Source: Echinarachnius parma (lineage: Eukaryota > Echinodermata > Echinoidea > Clypeasteroida > Echinarachniidae). Taken from it: a DNA stretch of 64,000 nt. Shown piece by piece: positions 24,501 through 38,300 of the stretch; position 1 is the first letter of the stretch, and every line of letters begins with the position of its first letter. The notes below the pieces were generated by a model. That model worked only from the letters and a program-made list of their open reading frames with translations, ran no database searches and had not been told where the DNA came from. Location of the stretch: positions 1-64,000 of the forward strand of contig JBAMJV010011308.1 in NCBI GenBank assembly GCA_037951105.1. The letters run 5' to 3'. Position numbers and translations under genes: made by a program.

Positions 24501-27500
24501 GCCATGTAGAGTTCACCCTGAATGCTTGGCATATCGTCCAGGTAGATGGCTTCCCCCGTGGCCTGCTTCAAGGCCGACACGTGGACCACAGGTCGGCCTA
24601 CGGGGTCCTGCTGAGGCTGGCCTGGACCTACCTCCTATTCAAAATAGAAGAAGACAAAACAAAGTGAATGTTAGAACTAATGATGAATGATTTGGAAAAG
24701 GTTTCAGTCATGTGTTCCAAGTCTAAGGGGTGCATAATAGGTCTGGATAAATGATCTTGGGCTAGGGATTCCTCCTAGTTAAATGGGTAGTACAGTTTTG
24801 GTAAGGCTGAACTTTAGTTACCAGTTTAGTTTAGTTTTCGTGCAGCCGCTGCAGCGCCCTCTTTAACAAAACTGAACTACCCCTTTAAATTAAAACTAAA
24901 TGCCAAATAAAGTATTAAGTAGACTTTAAAAATCCCAATGGATACATGTATTTCAAGAATTAATAATGTGAATGTCTGATGGACTTCACACGATACACAA
25001 GTTAGGTGCTGGTCTGTGGATACCTCGATAGTTCAAAATTGGATTTAAGAAATAATAACGAATATGCCAAGAACATACATAGTCGGCAGTATTTCACAAA
25101 TCATTTGAGCTAATTACAATGGGTTGTTCTGCTTCAAGGGTACTTCTGCGCATCTTTAGATCTTGCAGTCGAGGTTTAAAACTCACTTTTGATTTTTAAC
25201 AATGATGTTTCTATACCGGTATAATTACGTTTACCACGTCATTATGTATCTTACTTTTTATTTGATGCATACCTCACCTGAGTATTTTATAGCGTTTTGC
25301 TCTTCATAAATATGCATACTTAATATACAAATTATTATATTGACAAAATAAAGTGGATCAAAAATAACAATGGATAATTCAAATGAACAATGTAGGAAGT
25401 TTATAAGAGAAGACTTCAATTATAAATTGGTTGGTTTATTCAAAGGCTAACAGATGCACTACGGGTTTGTCTATTAAAGGGATCAAGTAACTTTGTTTAG
25501 AGTGCAAACAAGTGATGTGTGGTTAATTGGTGTGATCTGATATGTCTAGAAAGAATTGTGTGAACATTTAAAGTTAATTGGATGTTATTTGGCCGAGAAA
25601 TGAGCAAAAATGCAACGTGATATTAATTTACTCAATGCACTTACTTTGTGCACAGCTGAAAAAGTCCCGTAGATAATCTCATATCCGAACATTTCAATCG
25701 TAAATATATTTTGAACGAAATGGAAAATTGAAAAACCGAAACCCGTCCCATGCTTTTATTGTTAATACAAACAAAACAAGGTATGAAGGAACCGCTAGAA
25801 TTCCAATTGGATTTTGAGGATTTGGACAAAGTCCCTATAAAGTAAACCTTTAAAGTGATCCTTGGTTATAATCAATAATAATTACTATAATTCTAATTGG
25901 ATTTTGAGGATTTGGACAATGTCCCTTTCAAGTCCCATTAAAGTGTTCCTGGGTTATAATCAATAATAATTACCCTACCTGGTAAAACTGAGTGGCATTG
26001 ATTGGTGCATTCTCATGGACGGTTATTGCTGACTTATGGCTGGGTGGAATGGAAAGACCATTGCTGTATTTCTGTCGAAAGAAAATTCACAAGAAAACAA
26101 TTAGTCCCAAACTCTAAAATCTGATCTTCTCCTATACATGCATGCATGTACTAATAATTATAACATTTTTACACAAGTCAAAAAAGTAACCACTCATACA
26201 CCGTTAGCATACCTGAGCACAGCTGAAATTGAAGGCACACAACAGTAAAAAAAAAACTGCACAAATTTACACTTGAAATAAACAGAGTATTAGCAGCAAA
26301 CTTTACCTTTACAAACATGAATATGAACAAATTTGTTTGAAGCTTAACCAAATGGTTTAAATTTGTCCTCTTTTCTGTAGAAAAGTCCCAAAGTTGACAA
26401 TATTGGAATTAATATGTGGTTAGGTGTTTGCGTTGTATACTAAAACTGCATACATATCACGCAAACAATAGTCGCCGATTTTGCTTGTTTCTCGCGGGTG
26501 GGCGCGGATGCCGCAAATCACAGCGAGAGTTCACCTTGTAGGAATTATGATACGGCGATCGCTGATAGTATTCGAATTTGGATCTGCCATGCGAACGACC
26601 GAGAAATTGCGCGTGTTTTTTTAGCAATGGAAGTTAGTGTTGCGATGATTGCGGCCGTGTTTCAAATAGTTTAACGGCAGAAGACAAAGGAGCAAGAAAA
26701 AAGGGAACTCAAAGTCCACATTTTGTGGGTATATCCCAAGTCGACATTCCCATAGAAACCCATAGGACAATCCTATGGGTTTCCTTTGGGTTTCCTATGG
26801 GTTTTCTATGGGTCTCTATGCGTTTCTATGGGACCCATAGACATTTACCAGGTCGAAATTTCCATAGAATCAAAACCCATACGAAACCCATAGGAATCCC
26901 TTAGAAACCCAAAGAAACCCATGTTCTACTTTCTCTATTGAAACCCATATATTAGAGACCCATATAAACCAATAGGCCTATGGGTTTCCTATGGGTGTTG
27001 GTTCTATGGGAATTTCGACCTGGGATATTACAATACATTTTGAGAAACTAATTTTGTTGAAAAATTAATCAAATAAGTCATCACCCATTCATTGAATTAA
27101 TGTCTTTATATGGTATGTTCTTCTCTCTCTGTTCGTAGTTCAATCCTACCAGGAGCATTTACATGTAGATGTGGCTATACAGCACATTAAAGCAAAAAGG
27201 CAGTCACAAAAAACAACAAATCAAACAAGGTAACTCTTGATCTTGAACTTTTACAACTTTATTACCTGTGAAGATGAAAGGTGATTGGCAACTGCAAGAT
27301 AAAACTTGAAGAAGAAGCTTAGTGTGAGTGACTTGCGATAGGACTCCATTCCCCCAGGAGCACCGGCCGGCAGGGGTAAGTCCTCATCAAGGGTGCAGAG
27401 GGCCGTCTCTAACATGCTTTCATCCCATTTTCTGTGATACAAAAAACGAGAAAGAACCATAATAAAAACTCGAGAGGTACGTGACACACACAAATTATGG

Positions 27501-30500
27501 AGAAAAAAGAGTGAACAACTTATGGAAGGCCACCATCACCCCAGGGGGTAAGTCTATATACCAAGGGGGCAGAGGACCGTCTTTAACATGCTCTCATCCC
27601 ATTTTCTGTTAGAAAAAAAACATAGAGAGAAAACATAAAACAAAGCAAAACAAAGGCAAAACGTATCCGAATGAAACAAAGAGGTATAACACACACAAAT
27701 TATATAGAGATAGAGTTTACGACTATTGGTAGGCTAGAGGTAATTGGGTGACTACAATAGAGAGGATGCAACTGATATCAATTGTATACTTACTTTCCAA
27801 TCAACTTGTCCATGGTTTTGAGAGCCAGTACAGTCGTTGGCGCCATGCCACCATAGGCAAGTGATACCTCCTGGATAATACTGTCCTTCTCTTCCAGTAT
27901 CACCCGCATGCCGGCGTTGACAATAGCGATATCATCCTCCCTGCGAGGAGACTGCTTGTAGGCGTGGAAGAACTCATTCTTTAAAGAGAGAGAGAGTGAA
28001 AACATGCCTTTTAAGAGGGGAAAAACCGTGCTTTTAATAAGTAAATATAATTCCAGTAAATTGATAAAGTAAAAATACTAAAGAAAACACTCATTGTGCA
28101 AACAATGTTAAGTGCATGGGCAAAACATGAGGTTTGAGTTAATTAAACTCAAATAAAATGAAGACAACAGATAAAATGATTGTAGGCGAAAAGTTAATTA
28201 CTTATATGACGCAGCTTGGTCGGACTGATAAGGGATGGGGGCGCACATGAATGAAGGATTGGGGAACCCTATTATATATTTCTTATTTTTAGAAGAATTT
28301 TTGTGTCTTTGTCATGCCTTTGTAAACATACACATAATTGTAGGATAGCATTAAACCGATCCATTCAAATAAACAAAACAGAACAAACAAATATACGGCA
28401 ATATCGTATATTAGGCCCCACCACTGCTATACTGTATACACTTATGTAGCCAATAAATCTAACTTATAGCCACTAAATCTGGCCTATAGCCACTAATCTG
28501 ACCTATAGCCACCAAATTCGAGTTAGGGTTTCGGGTTAGGGTTAGGTTATGTATACAGTATATCAGTGGTGGGGCCTAATACACGATACACTGTAATACA
28601 ATGACAACAAAATAAAAGGAGGAACAATGCCAACGTACCTGCTGTGTGAATGGGAGTGTAATTGACTGGAGAATTTCATCCGGCTGGATAATGTTCCGCC
28701 TGTACCCCGTGAAGAACTTGTTATCCATCACCACACACCTCTCACCTGGTACATATACAAACACATTTATAAACAATGAAATGATTAATATTAAAGGGTA
28801 CCACCACCCAAAAATAATATTCTTATTAAAGAAAGGTAACATCTTTAGTATTCCTTTCCATCAACAAGTTCACAAAAATATGTTTCCAGAAAGAACAAAA
28901 TATAATTGGAAACGCATCACCATTCTAAAGCATGCGTTTATGCGGTCTGAATTACGCAGACTGCTATGCGTGCGGTGAATTGCAATGTGTGCACAGCGAA
29001 CGAATCGTCCGGGAATCTATTGTTTACAAACGTGCGCGTTGAATAGCATTGGCGCACTCGCAATTGGTTGGCCCGTATGGAACCAGGAAATAGCAGTGGT
29101 TCCGTAAGTGGTGGAAATTAATTGCTTTGTTTATGAATTACACAACCCTTTGCAAAATGTTGGGTATCTATTTGATATCACAAAACGGTACCAAAACATA
29201 TAATAATGTGTTGTTCTTTGCCTGGTGGTCCCCTTTAAGTGGTCCGTTGACTTTGGGACGATTCTAAGCAAAGCGTCACAGTATCACCATCCCGACCATT
29301 AATATAGGGATACAAACAAATAATAATAATAATAATTCACATTCCCCCCCCCCCCCCCCCCCCGATTTCCCCCCATACTTTTTAAACGTTTTCAAACGTT
29401 TAGTGAAATAAACGGAATAACGTAACACTAGTTTAAACGAGACAGAGTGCACTCACGGAGTGCATACCTCCGCCAACGATCGGATCAAGCCATATAAAGC
29501 CCAAAGAGATCGCAAATGAACAGACAGCCTACAAGAAAATTATTTTTTAAACAATCACATTTTTGGGGAAAAAATGGGACACCAAAGCGACATATTTCCG
29601 TAATAAATAGTCCAAGCTTATCTTGTATAGGTATGCTTTTATTTCATACTGTCTTTTTATAACATTTCTCACGGCGATTATGAACATTTCCGGCAAATTA
29701 AATCCACGGAACAAGCCTCCAGCTGGCAATTACTATGCCAGAGTTTCGGCCGGCGAAGGGGCTTGCTGTGGTGTGCATAGCTGCACTGGCATGCATGGTG
29801 ATTGATGTACCGTAGATCGAGTGTTGGACTGCGCCTGCGCATAACAGACGAACACACGAACACATTAACAGACAAACGGGACCGGAAACATAACCTCCTC
29901 CAACTTCGTTGGGCGGAGGTAATAACTACTTCAAGCACGTCAGAACATAAGAATGATTAAAATGCCAAAAGAGGTCTGATTTGTTGGTAAAACTGTAACA
30001 TATTTTCCATCTTTGCTTGTCAAATTCAACCCAAATCACTTGGAGCTTTCAGATTTGCTTTCTACATTTTGATTGTTGATGGTAACAGAAAAATGAAATG
30101 GGTTTAGATTTTTCAATTGTCTCTCATAATTATGGAGATATTTATGATAGCACAAAAAGCATTCTAGGGACGCTTTTCGACTTTACGAATGTCAATCAGA
30201 ATCAATCGGCAGTAGGTGATAACATCCGGCAACTATCTCACCTTTCCTCTAGGTAAATAGTGTCCTTATTCTAAGAAACTATCACAGATTATTCAGAAGA
30301 ATCGTACAATGATATTGCTTTATACGATTGTATTCTCACATTAATGGATCATTTTAAATCAAATTAGTTTTATGGGCAGGGCCCAACACTTACACTAGCT
30401 GGCCTGCTGATCCGAGCCAATAAAATGTAAAATTCAGGCCAGGAAAAATTAATTTGCAATTCATACATTACTTTGGTAGCTTATCAGGCAAGTATATTTT

Positions 30501-33500
30501 CATACAAAACGAGCATCAGTAATAACAGGGTCAATAAAGTGAAATCTGAATGAGGAGAATGAAATGCTGTAAATTGGGGGCCAGTTGTGTCGGGCCACCC
30601 AAAATGGAGAGAATATCATTTTTACTAGAATGACTAGCTAGGTCACTACCAAAATAAGTTAGTGCGGAGCCCTGCTTAGGTATAATATGAGAGCCCCCCC
30701 CCCCCCCCCCCTCCAAAGACATTTGTTATTGTAATATACAGTAAATGACAACCTTTTTGCCATAGGTATGTACGAGAGCCCCAGAATTATCAAGAGGCCC
30801 TGAAAATGATAGAAAGAACCCCTATTATATCTTATTGAGTACAATGAAAAACAATAAATAAATGTACAGATGAATAGATAAATCAATCAATCAATCAATG
30901 AACAAATACACAAATAAATGAATGAATGAATGAATGACTGACTGACTGACTGACTGACTGACTGACTGACTGACTGACTGACTGACTGACTGACTGAATG
31001 AATGAATGAATGAATGAATGAATGAATGAATGAATGAATGAATGAATGAATGAACGAACGAATGAATTAATTAATTAATAAAAACATGTTAAACAAATAA
31101 TACTAAATAAATAAATAAATATATAACTAAATAAACAAATATATACATATACATTTACAAAAATAAATACATTTATCGATAGACTGGTTGAGAATATACT
31201 CTGAAGTGCAATTTTAAACACAATTTTAAAAGGATGTATTATATTTACAAACATATGTATCAATTAAGAAAGAAAATGGACCAGAACTTTACCTCCTGAT
31301 TTGGAGACCAGCTTGAGTTTGGCTCTTGCTGCCATGAATATAGGGTTCAGATCAGAGATGGGACTCCCAGTCACAATGTTGCCTCCCACTCCCTGTACAA
31401 TGACACAGACAAATAAACAATATTATTAGTAAGTCACTTAAAGGGATACTTCAGTTTTGGTTAAGATGATTTACTACCATTCAAGCATCATTAAATTATA
31501 ACTGTTAATATTTTATGATAACTGTAATACGATTTTTATTTACTACAATTCTGTCTGAACAAATATATATCATTTTAAGAAGTAACAGACACTAATCCAT
31601 AAAATCTTAATAGCATAAACGTAAAAGTAACAAACATTATAATTAAGAAATTAGAAAGTAACAGCAGAAATAACAACAAATAATTTGGAACAAAATAGTA
31701 TGGTACATCTTGATTTACTAAGATAAGTTTAAACAAAATAGTACGGTACACCTTGATTTACTAAGAAACTATATTTTTTTATCAGACAGCAATGTGAAGC
31801 TTCCTTTTTTTATCTGCATCAAAGTTGTTGAAGAGTTGTGTTTGAGATCATTTGTTTGGAAAGTTATTACTCACCGCAACATTCCTGATCTGTACTCCTG
31901 CAAACCATCTCAACATCTCGACAATAGCAGCAAAAATTCTGGTTTTATGTTCTGTAATAACGCACACACAAATATAAATTAACAATTCATTATTTTACAG
32001 CAGCAAAAAGTGTTGTTTTACATTTTGTTATAACACAACAGCAAATAAATTATCACTATTTGAAAAGCCCAAAAAATTTTACTTGCAATTTGTTGGACCT
32101 CGATTTGAAAAATAAATTGATATGAGATTGATATGACCAATGAAGAATAAAGAATTTTAAGTGATTTTGTTGAGGACCTGGTTGTGTTTCAATGATAAAA
32201 CTCCTTGAAATAATGGTCCATTCTTCTTTAAGTGGTAACGAGAATCCAATATGATAAGAGTGTTTTCTTCTTAAGAATGTAGTCAAAAGAATCCCCATTA
32301 GGAACGCCTTCCCCCCCAAAAAAAAAAAAAATAATAATAATAATAATAATAAAAATAAAAATAAATTAATAAATTAATAAATTAATTAATAAGTAAGTAA
32401 TAATAATAATAAATCAATCAATCAATAAAAAAAAAATTAAAACAAAAACAATCATAAATAAATATTTTTAAAAATGCCTGAACATTGTTTGCATTACATG
32501 AAAAGCTTGTAATATTATTGAAGGTGGAAATTGACATTTATCTGTAGAGGTTGCCTACTTCTGCCTGCAATGACGTCATTTAGTCATGACCCCACAAGTG
32601 CACATTTTAAGATGCGGGGTTTAGCACGTTACGGAAGGCTTTAAAATAGGTGGAAATATTCGTAATTTTCTTTTATTACTGATATGTTGAGTACAAACCT
32701 AAAAGGATTTTGTAATGTAATAATAAAGTATTGTATTTAATCTGCAAGGCCACTTTAAGCTGACAGAAGCCCCCGATAAAATGTTGATTAATAATTAATC
32801 TAAACTATTTTTGACTTTCTAAAGTTTGCACTGATTTAGGACTTACTTTGACAAGTAAATAACAGTAACAAAATATGAGTCCCACTTAGTGCCTGGTCAT
32901 ATTTTATTGCTGACTGAAGCCCATACAAGTTGGACTTTCTTTGACAAGTAAACAAAAAGAAGAACAAAAATAAGTCCTGCTAAGTACCTGGCTGTCTTTT
33001 GATGAGGTCCTTGAAATACTCATCTATGCAAGTCAAACTAACAGAGGCCCCAACGGTAACCCCTTGGTCATCATCGGTAAGTTTGGTTAGTTCATGGATC
33101 TGGTTCACAGAGACCAGGACCGGATACAACTGGTTCTTAAACTTCATCTCCACACCTTTCATATAGAAAATATATCGGAAAGTAGTACAAGAGAATAATA
33201 AATAATGCATTAAACACCTGAAAACCCCAAGATAGAAGCCTAAAGTAAGACACTGACTATCTAAGACCATTTCTAGAATCTGGTTTACAGAGATCGGACC
33301 CAACTATAACTGGTTCTTGAACTTCATTTGCACACCTGTATAATCAGATAATAGAAAAGAGAGATCACATGTAAAACATATAAGATACGAGCCTCAAGTA
33401 TGACACCGGCCATCTAGGGTATGTAAGGGTATGTAAGTTCAGGGATCTGGCAAGCAGAGATGAGAACCGACACAATAGAGTACTGAATGGATGACATCAT

Positions 33501-35302
33501 GCCCTTTTGTTACACAATACTAATCAGTCTAAACATCTTGTCCTTTAGTTTGTTCTTTTGACAGTGGGTTGGATGTAGTTGATTGCTTATTAGCAACTGC
33601 CAGGCCATACATTTGGAGCTTGCCTGACATTGCTTAGAACCATTGTCCATGGCAATGAATAGCTGTGATGTCACTATTTAGTACAGGATTACTGTTGTCT
33701 GTGTTTGTTCCCCTTTATTTCGTCTCTTTTGTAAAAGAAAATCAAGATAAAAGACAATTGTCTTATTAATGACAATAACAAAATAAACCTATGATATTGC
33801 TTTTGCAACAACAATAGCAACAACAATCAAAATAATAATAACAAAAATAATAACTACATCAAATTTGTCACTTTTGTGTTTTACGTTGATGCAAAATGAA
33901 AAAGAAATTCAGGCATGACCTTCTCTGTGTGTTTGAAAATGATCGAAAGCAAAGTTAGCCGTGTATAGGTCATCCCCGCAAAGTTACCACAAGTGTGACC
34001 AAAAAAAAATCAGCAACAATCCAGTATTTACCAACTTCAGAGTTCCCGATGATAAGTTTTGCATCAGGATACTTAGTCTTGAGAGCCAAGAGTTCGTCCA
34101 AAGTGACAGGTTGATACCACGAAACTCTCTCTCCTCTGAAGAACAGCGACTTGGGAGGGTCATTTGCTGATAACTGGTTAGAAAAGAGAAACATGAACAA
34201 TAAGTTTGTATCATGTATCAACAAAAAATCAGTGGCAGTTTATAGCATAAATTATGCGGTTCCCTGAAATCCAAATGCAAGTTGCCTTTAACAATTGAGT
34301 ATTAATGTATTCATCGCCTATTTGACCTACGTATGTTTGATATATTTTTAAACATTTTAGCAATTATTTTCTTCGGTTTGCCAAGTCCCATCTTTAAAAA
34401 AATAAACTCTCCAGAGTAAAAAAACCCTTGTGATATCATTTCTCAATCACTAGTCAACTAACCGGAGATGAACAAAAGACAAACTTACAAAAGAACATAC
34501 TCACAATAACAATGCACGTTTCCATACAATGAACACATTTATTGGCCGATATTTAGTTCGATGAAGGGATGATTTGTTGGCCATTCGTTTTCTTTTCGTA
34601 GAATCCAAATTACAGGGTTGTTCCATCTGAAATTTGATGTGGGTGTTACATTCATCCTTATCCGTCTATTGGAAACCGTTCGGACGATTTGTAAAAGGCG
34701 GACATTCCCTTTAAAGGGATCTTTTAACCGTTCCTTCGATATTCTGAACTATCCATTGACTTTATACATGAATTACAAGAAAACGTATTATACATGTAGT
34801 TCATAGCTCCTTTAGACGCCATCCAAAATACAGTTTTATAGTTAAACCCGTCATTGCATCCACCTCTATAACAGCCAACCTGTCTATAAAAAGTGATCCT
34901 CTGCAGAGAAAACACATGAAACCTGACTACGGAGGTCACTTGTCTACAGTGGCCACGTTTTTGGTTTCTCTTAGGTCACTATAAACATAATATAAATATG
35001 TGAACAATTACAGTAATGATATTTAGGATAATCGATGTACATATATATAGTTCTACACTTATCCCTAATTCCATTCCTAACAACTCATTATACAGAACCA
35101 ACTAACACATAATTATATTATTGAAATGTTATCAGAGTATAAACATGATAAAGATGACAATGTTTTGGAACTGGTCTTACTAGAAGCTCGGGAGGAAAGA
35201 TAATGTCCTGAGATGGGTCATACGGGGCGAACTGTTGAGGGTCAAACAGTGGACTGGGTTCCTGTGGACAATAAAGTAAAGACGGGGAAAGAAATAAAAA
35301 AT

Positions 35303-35366
<64 letters not shown>

Positions 35367-38300
35367 TCGGATAGATAGATAGATAGATAGATAGATAAAT
35401 GAATATATTTATTTTATTTCGTCTTCAAACATTAAAATGTTACAATTATAACAATTTACAAACATAAGCATTTACTTATAGGCATGATTACTTACATGCC
35501 TGAAATGCTATTTCAGGAAGACAATAAGTCCCTCAATAGCATTTCAAGTCACTCTGAGAGGAACATTCAGTAATGTCCCCTCCCTTGCCAATTAACATCA
35601 ATTAATCAATCAATCCATCGATCGACAGATGTTCTTTTATATTCGGGGACACCTGATTTAGTTAAGTGCGCCATAATGCATTGCTCCCAAGGGAGCAGAG
35701 AGTGCACGTCATGCGCGGAATGATTGTGAGTGTATCCGATGACCAGGGTAATAATACCATTGTAAAGCGCTTAAATAGATGATTATCAATCATATTAGGC
35801 GCTATATAAATCGAAACATTATTATAATTAGTATCATTATTTTCAGGTATCGGGCAATAAGAATTGTTAAAAATATTGTGTTTACATGCACTTGCCGGAC
35901 ATGGCCACAAGGCAAAACAAATAAAATCTCTAATATTGTGTATACTTACCTCCGTGTTGAGATCTTGGGCAGAGCATGGGCCATTCTGACATCTGCCTTT
36001 ACCTCCACAACATCCTTCCTGTATGATATACAATATACATCAAATTATTAAAGTGAGTCATTCAATTTGTACAATTTCAACCAAAATCACTTTCCTACTT
36101 CTCTTGTACATTGTTGTTTGGCTTATGATAACAGAAGAATGAAATGGGTTGTGAACTTGTGATATTAAAAATGTCTCCATAATCATGAGTACGGTATATT
36201 TAAGATTGAATTTGAGAGCTTATATAGAAGCTTCCGACCGTAGTCAAGAGTATGTAAATTTGGATACATATATATAGTCCATAATATCCGAATTAAGATA
36301 CTTCATGCGAACGATCGGGATCAATATACAGACAATGATTTTCTTTGTTTTCACTACGTAAATGTTATTCTTTTCCATTGAAATTCTCACATATCCTTCT
36401 CAACAATCTAACATTGAATTTGGTATATGATTGAAGTCCCAGACATTACTCTTTTGAGAAATTATGAAGTTAAAGGATCACTTTAATACAGTCAAACCTA
36501 CAACGTATCTATATGGATCAACCGATCGCGAGGGATATAGAAAAAAGGAAGACAATTTAAATTTTGTTGTTACACATGTCACTCATTATATATATCATTA
36601 TCAGCATTTGTAGGACAACTTTACCCATTTACTAGAGTAAACAAACACATTAAGTTATTTTAAAAAGAAATCCACTTTACTACCTCATAATTATAGGGTT
36701 TGTAGACAAATCAATATGACATTTTTTTTTGGGCACTATATCACTTGGTATTAATCATATTATAACTTGTATAATTGTTAATAAATAAGTATACATGACA
36801 TTGTATATGACTACATGTTTGTAATATAATTATGTAAATGTATCACATACTGCAAAAAGTTATAAAATAAAAGTTTATTCAAATTGAAAATACATTGAGT
36901 AACCTAAATTACAAAACAAAACAAAATGATGAAATGTACTAATGTTTTTGCAATATTTACCTTGGTGAATGTTTTATACGCTTGCAGGATGGGTCTATAT
37001 CCTGTGCATCGACAGAGATTGCCCCCCATAGCGGTATGAATGTCGTCCATCGTGGGTTGGGGGTTGTTGCGCAGGAGAGCGTACATGGACATGACAATGC
37101 CTGGCGTACAGAAACCACACTGTGAACCATGTGCCTTGGCTATACGCTCCTACAAAGGGAAAACAAAGAGATAACGAAGAAAAGGGAAACAATAAATGAT
37201 AGTGAAATGAGCTGAAATGTAATCAAACAAGCAATAACATTTTAAAAGCAGTAAAATGTTTTTACTATTGGGTAGGAACATGACCATGGCAATGCCTGGA
37301 CAGTGTACATATTCCATACTGGGAACTATATGCATTAGCAATACACTCCTACCGCTGTTTGAGAGACGTGTAAGCAGGGGGAGGGGGTAGGGTTTTGAAG
37401 GGATAGTTGAGTTTTGGTAAAGAGAGTACATTTGGGTAAAACTGAATTTTAATAACCAAAATCTGCACAATTACATTGTTCGAAAGGAATGCAAAATTAG
37501 AAATGACTTAGTAAAAAGCCTGTTATCATTCAAAAAGAGCCGTTAAAACTCAAAAGGGTGCTCTCTAAGAACTCATTGGTTTCAACCATTCAAAATAAAG
37601 TATTATGCATGTGATATTTTGTTGAAATAATGATTAGATAGAGAAATAACCAACCACTATTTTTGTACATTTTTGAAAAGAGGAAGCATTTTTTAAATTC
37701 ACGACTGGTTCAAAGTTATCGAATAATTGTTGGGCCCCACAATTATTACAAGTGGTTATGTTAATGGATATTTCAGCCATTTCTGAACCGATTTGGATCA
37801 AATAAAGTTTATCCTGTCATTGAAATTGTATGCCCTTTCAAATTTGACACTCAGTTTGTCATTATCACACACACAACATTTGTATGTAGCGCCCTCTATA
37901 CCAAAACTCAACTATAGCTTTAATGAACGATGTACATGTACTTGATTATATAAATATTAAATGAATTTGAAGTAGCCCAAATTGTACTCTTCAATTTACG
38001 TTGAGTATTATTGAGTTGATTGAGATATAGATTAAGTCTTCATTTGAGAAAAACGTATGGGACAAGACAAAATTCTATTTCTCATACCAGTAGGAAATTT
38101 GTTTGAATATATACTCCGCAAAAAAAGAAACGGGACACTTGTTTAAGTTGAAATATTTCATATTTATGTACGATAAAGTGTACATTATCATATATCAAAG
38201 TAACGAAAATTGAGTCCTCTACATGTAGGGATTAAATATAAGGTGTAATCGTTCGTGCATGAACTGCCATGGTCAATTAACAATGGCAAGGTCTGTTTTC

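Noticed and set aside
28520-28547. TTAGGG-like telomere repeats (also near 3,255)
   Set aside because: Only two or three imperfect units inside a small MITE; far too short for a telomere or interstitial telomeric array.
34724-34939. 71-codon minus-strand frame
   Set aside because: No family resemblance and partly inside the family J repeat.
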